A stretch of DNA of 64,000 nt from Candidatus Nanopelagicales bacterium (GTDB lineage Bacteria; Actinomycetota; Actinomycetes; S36-B12; CAIYMF01). Position 1 is the first letter of the stretch. Each line of letters opens with the position of its first letter. The notes under the pieces are model-generated. The model ran no database searches. It was not told the DNA's origin and saw nothing but the letters and a program-made list of their open reading frames with translations. Of this stretch, positions 35,020-43,299 are shown in pieces. The stretch is taken from assembly GCA_017848795.1 (NCBI GenBank), contig JAFIHG010000047.1, positions 62,001 to 126,000 on the forward strand. The letters are read 5' to 3'. A program made the translations under genes and the position numbers.

Positions 35020-36575
35020 GCGCGACCCTGGCACTGCTCGCGCTGCGCTGGCGGATGGTGCGCAGCCCTGCGGGGCGCGCCGGGCTGCTCCTGGTCGCCG
35101 TCCTCGCGCTGGCGCTGCTCGTCCTCGGGGTGCTCGCCGCCGCTGCGGTACCGCTGGGCGCCCAGGTCGACTCGACGGACCCGCTGCAGGGCGTGAGCCC
35201 CGGCCAGCCGCCTCCGGACCGTACCGGCGAGGTCGCGGTGCTGCTGCCGAGCGCGCTGCTGCTGCTGCTCGCCACGGCGGTGATCGGCCCGGTCGCGGCG
35301 GGCGGCGGGTACGAGCTCTTCCCGTCCGCGATGCTCGTCGCGTACCCGGTGCGCCCGTCCACGCTCGTACGGCTCTCGCTGCTGCTCACCCCGCTGAACC
35401 TCGCGTGGTACGTACAACTGCTGCTGGTGTCGGTGGCGACCGCGTACGCGATCCGGGGGCCGCTCGGGCCCGGCCCGCCGCTGCTGGTCCTCACCGCGTA
35501 CGTACTTGCCGCAACCACGGTCGGTCAGGCGCTTGCCTGGCTGCTCGCCGGGGTACGCCGCACCCGCTCTGGACGGGTCGCGACCCGCGCCCTGGTCGTC
35601 GCTGCCGTCACGGCCACCGCCTGGGTGGTGTGGAGCGGGCGGCTGACCGACCTGCTCGACCAGAGCCCCACCGTACGGGTGGTCGCCGCTCAGCTCGCCG
35701 CCGCGGACGGCCGGCCCGGCGACTGGCTGCCGGTGGTCGGCACGCTGCTGGTGATCGCGGCGGTGGGCTACCGCCTCGCCGTCGCGGCCGCGGCCTGGAC
35801 CGCACGGCGGCCCGGGGACCGCGGAGCCGACCGGTCGGCAACCGCGCCGCTGCCGCGGCGGCGCCCGCGGCCGGACGCGTACCGGGCGCTGCTGGCCGTC
35901 GACCGCGCGAGCGTCTGGCGCTCGGTGCCGCTGCGCAGGGGGATCTGGGTCATGGGCGCGCTGCCGGCGGCGGCGGGTCTGCTCGCCGGGCTGTCCTGGC
36001 CGTCGGTCACGCTGCTGCCGCCGCTCGTCGCGAGCGGCGCGGTGCTGCTGTTCGGGGTGAACACCCTCGCGCTCGACGGTCCGGGGGCGAGCTGGCTGGC
36101 GACGCTGCCGCACGACCCGGCCCTCGTGCTGCGCGCCAAGCGGCGCGTCGTGCTCGAGGTGACCGCCGGCGTGGTGACCGTGGTGCTGCTCGCCTGCGCG
36201 CTGCGGGCTCCGAGCGCGCCCACGGCCGCCGAGGCGGTCGCGGTCCTTGCCAGTGCGCTCGCGTGCACTGCCCTGGCGACCACGACCGCGCTGCACCTGT
36301 CGGTCACCCGCCCCCACCGGGCCGACCTGCAAGGACCTCGCGACACCCCGGCACCACCCGGGTCGATGGCCCTGTACTCGTTGCGGCTGGCCGGGTCCAC
36401 GACCCTGCTGGGCCTGTTGTTCGCTGCGGCGGCCACGACGCAGTCCGTACCGGCGAGCCTGCTGCTCGCATTCGGCGTGCTCGGGGGTGCTGCATGGAGC
36501 CGGCGCCGTACCGCTATCCGGTGGGACGACCCGGTGCAGCGAGCCCGGGTGGTCGCGGTCGTGTCCTCCGGTTGA
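35016..36575 (+). CDS. ABC-type membrane permease, large multi-pass protein
   Basis: A 519-residue membrane protein with about 11-12 hydrophobic segments, coupled to the ATPase gene by a GTGA overlap. It is longer than the usual 6-helix ABC-2 permease and looks like two six-helix halves, so one chain may form the whole membrane domain. There is no signal or substrate-binding domain. The same frame is open upstream through the ATPase gene, but that part is an out-of-frame shadow. The function is inferred only from the partner ATPase. Confidence 0.82.
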   Translation: MSATLALLALRWRMVRSPAGRAGLLLVAVLALALLVLGVLAAAAVPLGAQVDSTDPLQGVSPGQPPPDRTGEVAVLLPSALLLLLATAVIGPVAAGGGYELFPSAMLVAYPVRPSTLVRLSLLLTPLNLAWYVQLLLVSVATAYAIRGPLGPGPPLLVLTAYVLAATTVGQALAWLLAGVRRTRSGRVATRALVVAAVTATAWVVWSGRLTDLLDQSPTVRVVAAQLAAADGRPGDWLPVVGTLLVIAAVGYRLAVAAAAWTARRPGDRGADRSATAPLPRRRPRPDAYRALLAVDRASVWRSVPLRRGIWVMGALPAAAGLLAGLSWPSVTLLPPLVASGAVLLFGVNTLALDGPGASWLATLPHDPALVLRAKRRVVLEVTAGVVTVVLLACALRAPSAPTAAEAVAVLASALACTALATTTALHLSVTRPHRADLQGPRDTPAPPGSMALYSLRLAGSTTLLGLLFAAAATTQSVPASLLLAFGVLGGAAWSRRRTAIRWDDPVQRARVVAVVSSG

Positions 36576-36915
36576 GCCGAGCGGGGCAACCGGCCACGCA
36601 CTTCCGGGCGGTGGCCGCTCCACCGAAAGTGTCGCACCGCACGTCGATCGTCCCGAACGTTTTCCACGCTCTGTGTTCGCTCGTGACCCACCGCTACCCT
36701 CCGTTTCGGGCGTCGTCACCGGACTCGACGACGACCTGCCGGGGGGACGTGTGCCGGCCGTATCCGCGCTCCAGGCGCTGTGGGGCCTCACGTCCGGCAT
36801 CTCGTGCCGGCTGGTCCGACCAGCCGGTACGAAAGCAGCGCATCGCCGCATCCGCGGCGGCGGGCTTCCGGCGCCAGCAGCGCCCGCGATGCGGGCCAGG
36901 GAGCAAGGAACCCGC
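36576..36915 (+). other. Long structured leader region before cpaB
   Basis: 340 bp without a convincing gene. The last 125 bp contain a series of stems: CCGGCA/TGCCGG (36794-36810), GCTGGT/ACCAGC (36810-36824), GCCGC/GCGGC (about 36846-36859) and GCCCGC/GCGGGC (about 36882-36896), followed by the cpaB ribosome-binding site AAGGAA. The first two stems are adjacent and followed by GGTACGAAAGC. This may be a folded 5' UTR or riboswitch controlling pilus genes. I could not match it to the c-di-GMP or c-di-AMP aptamers. Confidence 0.45.
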
Positions 36916-37659
36916 ATGGGCCGTCGAACCGTGTTGCTCGTCGCCGCACTGCTCGTCGCAGCGCTCGGCACCGTCGCCGTCTTCCTGTACGCGCAGAACG
37001 CCAAGACCCAAGCGGCGGCCGGCCAAGACCTGGTCAAGGTGCTCGTCGCCAAGTCGGCGATCAGCGCCGGGACCACCGGGGCCGACGCGTCCGCCAACGG
37101 CACGTTCCAGGAGACGACGGTGCGCGCCACCGACGTGGCCCCGGGCGCGCTCTCGGACGTGACGCCGATCGCCGGACTCGTCGCGACCATCCCGATCTTT
37201 CCGGGCCAGCAGATCATCTCCCAGCAGTGGGGGACGGAAGCGGCAACCAGCGGCCTGACCTTCCCGGCCGGCACCGTGGCGATGTCGGTGCAGCTCGGTG
37301 ACCCGCAGCGGGTCGCGGGGTTCGTGTCGCCGGGCTCCACGATCGCGATCATGGCGAGCGGGACCGACACGAAGTCCCAGCAGCCGTTCACCCGCACCCT
37401 GCTGGCCGACGTGCCGGTCGTCGCGGTCGGCCCCACGACCGTGGTGTCCAAGACGACCAACACCACCAACGATGGCGGGCAGGCGACGAACACGGAGCAG
37501 ATCCCGACCGCGATCCTCACGCTCGGAGTGACGCAGGCCCAGGCCGAGAAGATCGTCTTCGCGCAGCAGGGCGGGGAGCTCTACCTGGTCCTGATGAACA
37601 AGGACTCCAAGGTCCAGGCCGGCTCCGCCGGGGTCACAGGCGACAACCTGTTCAGGTGA
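36916..37659 (+). CDS. cpaB: Flp pilus assembly protein CpaB (RcpC)
   Basis: A 247-residue protein with one N-terminal membrane helix (VLLVAALLVAALGTVAVFLYAQ) and a SAF-like domain (VKVLVAKSAISAGTTGADASANGTFQETTV, about 42-110). The RcpC domain follows (TFPAGTVAMSVQLGDPQRVAGFVSPGSTIAIMAS). CpaB/RcpC is an envelope component of Tad pili; in Gram-negatives it aids the secretin, while its role in Gram-positive actinobacteria is unclear. The ATG at 36916 follows GCAAGGAA by 4 nt and opens a five-gene run of tad genes. Confidence 0.88.
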   Translation: MGRRTVLLVAALLVAALGTVAVFLYAQNAKTQAAAGQDLVKVLVAKSAISAGTTGADASANGTFQETTVRATDVAPGALSDVTPIAGLVATIPIFPGQQIISQQWGTEAATSGLTFPAGTVAMSVQLGDPQRVAGFVSPGSTIAIMASGTDTKSQQPFTRTLLADVPVVAVGPTTVVSKTTNTTNDGGQATNTEQIPTAILTLGVTQAQAEKIVFAQQGGELYLVLMNKDSKVQAGSAGVTGDNLFR

Positions 37660-37687
37660 CGACCTGATCAGCACATCCGCACCCGCG

Positions 37688-37693
37688 CACCCA
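37688..37693 (+). other. Gap between cpaB and cpaE
   Basis: The 48-bp spacer contains CAGGGGAGAC before the cpaE ATG, which serves as its ribosome-binding site; no promoter is seen, so read-through from cpaB is expected. Confidence 0.4.
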
Positions 37694-37707
37694 CCTCAGG
37701 GGAGACA

Positions 37708-38898
37708 ATGACCGCGATCCTGGAGTTCGACCCGGCAGGCGCAGAGTCGATCCGCAGCGCGCTCGGGCCCGACGCGATCGTGGTGCCGAGCCTGCGCGAG
37801 CTGCGCGAGCACCTCGACGTCGACCTGTTCGAGGACTGCGTGGTACTCGGGCCGAGCGTCGACCAGATCGACGCCGACGCGCTCGCCGAGGACCTGCGGA
37901 TCACCCGGCCCACGCTCGGTGTCGTGCTGGTGCGCCAGCGCATCGACACCGCCGTGCTCAGCGACGCGCTGCGCGCCGGGATCCGGGAGGTCGTACAAGA
38001 ACGTGACCTGTCGGGCATCGCGAACGCCGTCCGGCACATCAAGGAGGTCGCGTCGCGCCAGCGCAGCCGGCTCGGCGAGGGCGGCGGCGAGGGGCCGCGC
38101 GAGCGGCGCGCGCGTCTCGTGACCGTGTTCTCCGCCAAGGGCGGCTGCGGCAAGACGACGCTGGCGACGAACCTGGCGGCACTGCTCGCCACCAGCAACA
38201 GAGGCACGGTCGCGCTCGTCGATCTGGACCTGTCGTTCGGCGACGTCGGCATCGCGCTGCAGCTGTTCCCCACCCACACCCTCGCCGATGCGGTCGCCAT
38301 GGGCATCGATCTGGACGAGCCCGGCCTCAAGTCGCTGCTGACACCCCACCGCTCCGGGCTGCAGGCACTCGTCGCGCCGTTGGAGCCGAGCAGTGCCGAG
38401 ACGATCACGACCGAGCTGGTCGTGCGGGTCCTCGATCTGCTGGCCGAGGAGTTCGACTACGTCGTCATCGACACCCCGCCGGCGCTCGACGACCACGTCC
38501 TGGCGGCCTTCGACAAGTCCGACCTGGTCGCGGTCATGGCGACCCTGGACATCCCGGCGCTCAAGAACCTCAAACTCACGCTGGAGACGCTCGAGCTGAT
38601 CTCGTTCCCGCGCGAGCGGCTCGCCGTCGTGCTCAACCGCGCCGATTCCAAGGTCGGCCTGGCGATCGGCGAGGTCGAGAAGACCCTCAAGGCGCCGATC
38701 GTCGCCCAGATCCCGTCGAGCCGGGACGTTCCTGCCTCCACCAACCGTGGGGTACCCCTCACCACGGACGATCCGAAGAACCCAGTGTCCGTGGCGATCC
38801 GCCAGTTCATGGAGCAAGTCGTCGTGCCCTCCGAGAAGGACGCGATCCCGACCGAGATGCGTTCGGACCGCCGCGGCGGCCGACGGTGGAAGAGGTAG
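37708..38898 (+). CDS. cpaE: CpaE/TadZ-like pilus localisation ATPase
   Basis: A 396-residue protein with an N-terminal receiver-like domain (about 1-120) and a MinD/ParA-type ATPase. The deviant Walker A VFSAKGGCGKTTLATNLA (about 139-156) has the signature first lysine, VALVDLDLSFGDVGI follows, and DYVVIDTPPALDDHVLAA is Walker B. TadZ/CpaE proteins position the pilus machine at a cell pole. The receiver-like part lacks an obvious phosphoacceptor site. The C-terminus is basic (RSDRRGGRRWKR). The tadA start follows immediately. Confidence 0.88.
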   Translation: MTAILEFDPAGAESIRSALGPDAIVVPSLRELREHLDVDLFEDCVVLGPSVDQIDADALAEDLRITRPTLGVVLVRQRIDTAVLSDALRAGIREVVQERDLSGIANAVRHIKEVASRQRSRLGEGGGEGPRERRARLVTVFSAKGGCGKTTLATNLAALLATSNRGTVALVDLDLSFGDVGIALQLFPTHTLADAVAMGIDLDEPGLKSLLTPHRSGLQALVAPLEPSSAETITTELVVRVLDLLAEEFDYVVIDTPPALDDHVLAAFDKSDLVAVMATLDIPALKNLKLTLETLELISFPRERLAVVLNRADSKVGLAIGEVEKTLKAPIVAQIPSSRDVPASTNRGVPLTTDDPKNPVSVAIRQFMEQVVVPSEKDAIPTEMRSDRRGGRRWKR

Positions 38899-38900
38899 CC

Positions 38901-40283
38901 ATGAGCCTGACCGACCGGCTCGCCGAGGCGCGCCGTCAGCGCGGCGACGCGCCCGCGCACCCCACGTCGTCCGCACGGGGACTCGCCACCCGCAGCGCCG
39001 AACCGAACGCGCTCACCGACCTCAAGCGGGCCGTGCACGCGTCGCTGCTGGAAAGTCTCGGGCCGCAGCTGTACGACAACCGGCTCACCGAGGACGAGCT
39101 CGAGGCGAAGGTCCGCAGCACGCTCCAGCTGGTGCTGACGCAGTCGGAGACTCCGATGACCGTCACCGACCGCGCCAAGCTGACGCAGGACATCGCCGAC
39201 GACATCCTCGGCTACGGGCCGCTCGAGCCGCTGCTGCGCGACCCCGACATCACCGAGATCATGGTCAATGGTCCGTGGACCGTCTACGTGGAGCGGGCCG
39301 GACGCATCGAGACCGCTCCCGCCCGGTTCGCCGACGAGAGCCACCTGCGGCGCACCATCGACAAGATCGTGGCGCGCATCGGTCGCCGCGTCGACGAGGC
39401 CTCCCCGATGGTCGACGCCCGGTTGCCCGACGGGTCCCGCGTCAACGCCATCGTCCCGCCGCTCGCGATCGACGGCGCGACGCTGACGATCCGCAAGTTC
39501 GCGACCGAGCCGTACGAGACCGAGGACCTGGTCACTTTCGGCACCCTCACCACCCCTGTCGCATCGTTCCTCGACGCGTGCGTACGGGCCCGGTTGAACA
39601 TCATGGTGTCCGGCGGCACCGGCGCCGGGAAGACGACGACGCTGAACGTGTTGAGCTCATTCATCCCGCGCACCGAGCGGATCATCACGATCGAGGACGC
39701 GGCCGAGCTGCAGCTGCGCCAGGAGCACGTGGTCCGCCTCGAGTCCCGTCCGCCGAACATCGAAGGACGCGGCGAGGTCACCATCCGCGACCTGGTGCGC
39801 AACGCGCTGCGCATGCGACCGGACCGCATCGTCGTCGGCGAGGTGCGTGACGCCGCCGCGCTGGACATGTTGCAAGCGATGAACACCGGGCACGACGGGT
39901 CGATCTGCACGGCACACGCCAACGGCCCGCGCGACACCCTCGCCCGGATCGAGACGATGGTCCTGATGGCAGGCGCCGACCTGCCGCTGCGCGCGATCCG
40001 GGAGCAGCTGGCGAGCGCTCTCGACCTGATCGTGCACCAGACCCGGTTCCGCGACGGTTCGCGCCGCATCACCCATGTCACCGAGGTCGTCGGGATGGAA
40101 GGTGAGGTCATCACCCTGCAGGATCTGTTCCTGTTCGACCACAAGGCCGGCTACGACCCCAACGGCCGCGCGCTCGGCCAGCTGAAGTCCACGGGCCTGC
40201 GCCCGAAGTTCCTCGACCGGTTCGCCGAGCAGAACGTCGAGGTCGACCCGACCTTGTTCGCGTTCGAGCGGTTCGGAGTCTGA
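38901..40283 (+). CDS. tadA: Flp pilus secretion ATPase TadA (CpaF)
   Basis: A 460-residue hexameric motor ATPase that powers Tad pilus assembly. Landmarks are GYGPLEPLLRDPDITEIMVNGP (about 103-124), Walker A SGGTGAGKTTTLN (about 236-248), the Asp box ITIEDAAELQL, the Walker B and His boxes RPDRIVVGEVRDAAALDMLQAMNTGHDGS and the arginine finger region. The ATG at 38901 follows AAGAGGTAG by 2-3 nt; a GTG at 38886 is possible but less likely. It lies between cpaE and the VWA-TadB gene with 3-bp spacing to the latter. Confidence 0.94.
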   Translation: MSLTDRLAEARRQRGDAPAHPTSSARGLATRSAEPNALTDLKRAVHASLLESLGPQLYDNRLTEDELEAKVRSTLQLVLTQSETPMTVTDRAKLTQDIADDILGYGPLEPLLRDPDITEIMVNGPWTVYVERAGRIETAPARFADESHLRRTIDKIVARIGRRVDEASPMVDARLPDGSRVNAIVPPLAIDGATLTIRKFATEPYETEDLVTFGTLTTPVASFLDACVRARLNIMVSGGTGAGKTTTLNVLSSFIPRTERIITIEDAAELQLRQEHVVRLESRPPNIEGRGEVTIRDLVRNALRMRPDRIVVGEVRDAAALDMLQAMNTGHDGSICTAHANGPRDTLARIETMVLMAGADLPLRAIREQLASALDLIVHQTRFRDGSRRITHVTEVVGMEGEVITLQDLFLFDHKAGYDPNGRALGQLKSTGLRPKFLDRFAEQNVEVDPTLFAFERFGV

Positions 40284-40286
40284 CCG

Positions 40287-42326
40287 ATGCCGATGTCGCT
40301 ACCCCCGCGGCCCCGCCGACCAGCCGCCGGGCCGCCACTCCGGCGCACCGCCCGGCGGGCGGGCCGACGTGGCTTCGGCCTCGCGTCCGCCGCCGCAACA
40401 CTCCTCGTGCTGAGCGTCGTGAGCGTCGCACCGGCTCATGCGGCGAGCGGTCGGATCGACCGGATCGAGGGTGGCGATCCGGGTCGACTGTCGGTCGTGT
40501 TCGGCGCCTCCGGGCTGCCTGGAGGGACCACGATCGACCCGGCCACGGTGACGGTGACGGTCGGCGGGGAGCAGGTGAGGGCGAGCGCCGGACGGTTCGG
40601 GGACCCGACGGCCGCGGTACGCCGCTCCGCGATGCTGGTCATCGACACCAGCGGCAGCATGCAAGGCGCTGGACTCGCCGGCGCGAAGCGGGCCGCCGAG
40701 GCGTTCCTGTCGAACGTGCCACCGGACGTCGCGGTCGGGCTCGTCACGTTCGCGCAGACCGCGCGGGTGGCGAGCGCACCGACCACCGATCGGGCCAGCG
40801 TCCGTGATGCGGTAGCCGCGTTGACCGCGGGACGGCGGACGGCGCTGTACGACGGCGTCGTGCTCGCTGCAGCAGCGCTGGGCACCGACGGATCGCGTGG
40901 GATCGTGCTGCTCTCGGACGGCAACGACACCGCGAGCAAGGCCACCCTGGCCCAGGCGAGCGATGCCGTGAGCTCGGCGAACGTGCGCCTGGACGCGGTG
41001 TCGCTGGGCAGGGCGCAGCAGCAGCGGTCCAGCGCGCTCACCAGCCTCACGGCCGCCGGAGACGGCAGGGTCGTACCTGTCGCCGCACCGGGCCGGCTCA
41101 CCGCCGCTTTCCGTTCGGCCGCAGCCGCGATCGCCAGCCAGGTCCTCGTCACAGCGGACGTACCGCCCGCGATGGCCGGCACCTCACGGACGGTCGTCGT
41201 GAGCGCGAAGGCTGGCGGGGAGCCGATCACCGACCAGGTCGCCGCGCTGCTGCCGACGTCCTCGACCGCGTCGCCGGGCACGGCGCCGCACTACGGCCCG
41301 GTGCCGGTCACGACGGCCTCGTCGATCACGTCGGCTCCTTGGTTCCTACCGGCCGCCGTCGGCGCCGTGTCGATCGGCCTGCTGGTGCTGCTGCTTGTGG
41401 CATTCCTCGGACCACGGCGCGACAGCGAGTCCGGCCGGATCGGGCGACGGCTGGGCCGGTACTCCCTGGCGGCACGGGACACCGGCAGCGTCTCGAGCAG
41501 CGCACCGGCCACCCCCGCCAGTGGGCAGGTCGCCCGGTCGGCGATGCAACTGGCCGACCGCGTCGTGCAGAAGCGGGACCTGGACAACTCGTTGGGAACC
41601 CGCCTGGACGCCGCCGGAGTTCCCCTGCGGCCGGCGGAGTGGATGCTGATCCACATCGGCGCACCCATCGCGCTCGGGCTCGCACTGATGCTGCTCACCG
41701 ACTTCTCGGTGCTCGCCGCGCTCCTGGGCGTCGTGATCGGTGTCGTCGTGCCGTTCGGCTACCTGTCCATCAAGGAGACCCGGCGCAAGGCCGCCTTCTC
41801 CGCCCAGCTGGCCGACACCCTGCAGCTGCTCGCCGGCAGCCTGTCGGCGGGCTACTCGCTGCCCCAGGCCGTCGACGTCGTCGTCCGGGAGGCCGCGCCG
41901 CCGATGAGCGCCGAACTGAACCGGGCGCTCGTGGAGACCCGGCTCGGCGTCCCGCTGGAGGACGCTCTCGAAGCGGTCGCCACGCGCATGAACAACGTGG
42001 ACCTCTCGTGGGTCGTCATGGCGATCAAGATCCAGCGCGAGGTCGGTGGCAACCTCGCGGAGGTGCTGACCAACGTCGCGGCCACGCTGCGCGAACGGGA
42101 ACGGCTGCGCCGGCAGGTGCAGGTGCTCTCCGCGGAGGGCCGGCTCTCGGCCGGCATCCTGTTCGGTCTGCCGTTGGTGTTCATCGTGTACCTGATGCTC
42201 GTACGTCCCGAGTACATCGCCCAGCTGATCACCGATCCGCTAGGCATCGTCATGGCTGTCGTCGGTGCTGCGCTGCTCGTCGCCGGCGGATTCTGGCTGC
42301 GCAAGGTCGTCAGGGTGGAGGTGTGA
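40287..42326 (+). CDS. tadB: von Willebrand A domain fused to a TadB-type (T2SSF) membrane protein
   Basis: A 679-residue fusion. A cleavable-looking signal sequence ends at AHA (residue 52). A VWA domain follows (about 110-290) with an intact MIDAS start DTSGSM (Asp120, Ser122, Ser124) and LLSDGND. After a linker a membrane helix lies near 352-372, then a cytoplasmic stretch and the TadB/GspF domain (about 445-679) with AQLADTLQLLAGSLSAGYSLPQA and membrane helices. TadB forms the inner-membrane platform of the pilus motor. The extracellular VWA module could bind a metal-dependent ligand at the pilus base. The signal must act as an anchor or be cleaved; topology is inferred. Confidence 0.9.
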   Translation: MPMSLPPRPRRPAAGPPLRRTARRAGRRGFGLASAAATLLVLSVVSVAPAHAASGRIDRIEGGDPGRLSVVFGASGLPGGTTIDPATVTVTVGGEQVRASAGRFGDPTAAVRRSAMLVIDTSGSMQGAGLAGAKRAAEAFLSNVPPDVAVGLVTFAQTARVASAPTTDRASVRDAVAALTAGRRTALYDGVVLAAAALGTDGSRGIVLLSDGNDTASKATLAQASDAVSSANVRLDAVSLGRAQQQRSSALTSLTAAGDGRVVPVAAPGRLTAAFRSAAAAIASQVLVTADVPPAMAGTSRTVVVSAKAGGEPITDQVAALLPTSSTASPGTAPHYGPVPVTTASSITSAPWFLPAAVGAVSIGLLVLLLVAFLGPRRDSESGRIGRRLGRYSLAARDTGSVSSSAPATPASGQVARSAMQLADRVVQKRDLDNSLGTRLDAAGVPLRPAEWMLIHIGAPIALGLALMLLTDFSVLAALLGVVIGVVVPFGYLSIKETRRKAAFSAQLADTLQLLAGSLSAGYSLPQAVDVVVREAAPPMSAELNRALVETRLGVPLEDALEAVATRMNNVDLSWVVMAIKIQREVGGNLAEVLTNVAATLRERERLRRQVQVLSAEGRLSAGILFGLPLVFIVYLMLVRPEYIAQLITDPLGIVMAVVGAALLVAGGFWLRKVVRVEV

Positions 42327-42327
42327 G

Positions 42328-43260
42328 ATGACCGAAACCGTCCTGCTCACCGGTCTTGCGGCCGTTTTCGTCGGCGTCTTCGGCGCCCTCGCCGTGCTCG
42401 CATTCTCGGGAGCCGAACGCCGCGGCGTGGCGCGCTCGCTCGCGGCCGTCGAGGCGATCAAGGCCGGGCCGAAGCCGATGGCGAGCGAGCTCGACCGGCC
42501 GTTCCGCGAGCGGGTGACCGCGCCCGCTTTCGCCCGGCTCGTCGGCTGGGGACGGCGCCTCACCCCGGTCGGCAGGACCGAGCGGTTGCGTCACAAGTTG
42601 GACGTCGCCGGCAACCCTGCAGGCTGGGACGTCGACCGGGTGCTCGCGTTCAAGATGCTGGGGCTGCTCGTCGGCGGTGCTGCCGGCGTTGTTGTCCCGC
42701 TGTTGTTCGGCAACGTGCTGGCCGCGCTCGTGCTCGGAATCGGGTTGGCGCTGCTCGGTTTCTACCTACCCGACATCGTCCTGTACCAGGTCGGCTACAA
42801 CCGTGCCGAACGCGTGCGGCGCGAGCTGCCGGACGCCCTCGACATGCTGGTGATCTCGGTCGAAGCCGGTCTCGGCTTCGACGCCGCGTTGGCGCAGGTC
42901 GCCCGCAACACGTCCGGCCCGCTCGCCGAAGAGTTCTTCCGGGTGCTGCAGGAGATGCAGATCGGCACCGGACGCAGTGACGCGATGCGCGCTCTCGGCG
43001 AGCGCAGCAACGTGGCCGAGCTGCGCGGCTTCGTCACCTCGATGGTGCAAGCCGACTCCTTCGGCATCCCCGTCGCGAACGTGCTGCGGGTGCAGGCGAA
43101 GGAGATGCGCATCAAACGTTCGCAGCGCGCGGAGGAACTCGCCCAGAAGGTCCCGGTGAAGATCCTCTTCCCCTTGATCTTCTGCATCCTGCCGGCGTTG
43201 TTCGTCGTGATCGTGGGGCCGGCTGCGATCCAGATCGTGCGCTCCTTCTCCCACCTGTAG
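42328..43260 (+). CDS. tadC: Tad pilus inner-membrane protein TadC
   Basis: A 310-residue T2SSF-family protein with an N-terminal helix, two central helices (about 105-150) and two C-terminal helices (about 270-305). The family motif ELPDALDMLVISVEAGLGFDAALAQVA (about 167-193) and IQADSFGIPVANVLRVQA-like region are present. TadB and TadC together form the platform that TadA rotates. The ATG at 42328 has GTGGAGGTG upstream and begins 1 bp after the previous stop. It is the last forward gene before a reverse ATPase gene. Confidence 0.92.
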   Translation: MTETVLLTGLAAVFVGVFGALAVLAFSGAERRGVARSLAAVEAIKAGPKPMASELDRPFRERVTAPAFARLVGWGRRLTPVGRTERLRHKLDVAGNPAGWDVDRVLAFKMLGLLVGGAAGVVVPLLFGNVLAALVLGIGLALLGFYLPDIVLYQVGYNRAERVRRELPDALDMLVISVEAGLGFDAALAQVARNTSGPLAEEFFRVLQEMQIGTGRSDAMRALGERSNVAELRGFVTSMVQADSFGIPVANVLRVQAKEMRIKRSQRAEELAQKVPVKILFPLIFCILPALFVVIVGPAAIQIVRSFSHL

Positions 43261-43299
43261 GGCGTCCCTGGCCCAGCGTCGTCACCGTCGTACGGGCGC

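Noticed and set aside
36576-36915. c-di-GMP riboswitch before cpaB
   Set aside because: The conserved GGCAAACC and GCAAAGCC-type segments of the GEMM aptamer could not be placed in a consistent order; only unexplained stems remain.
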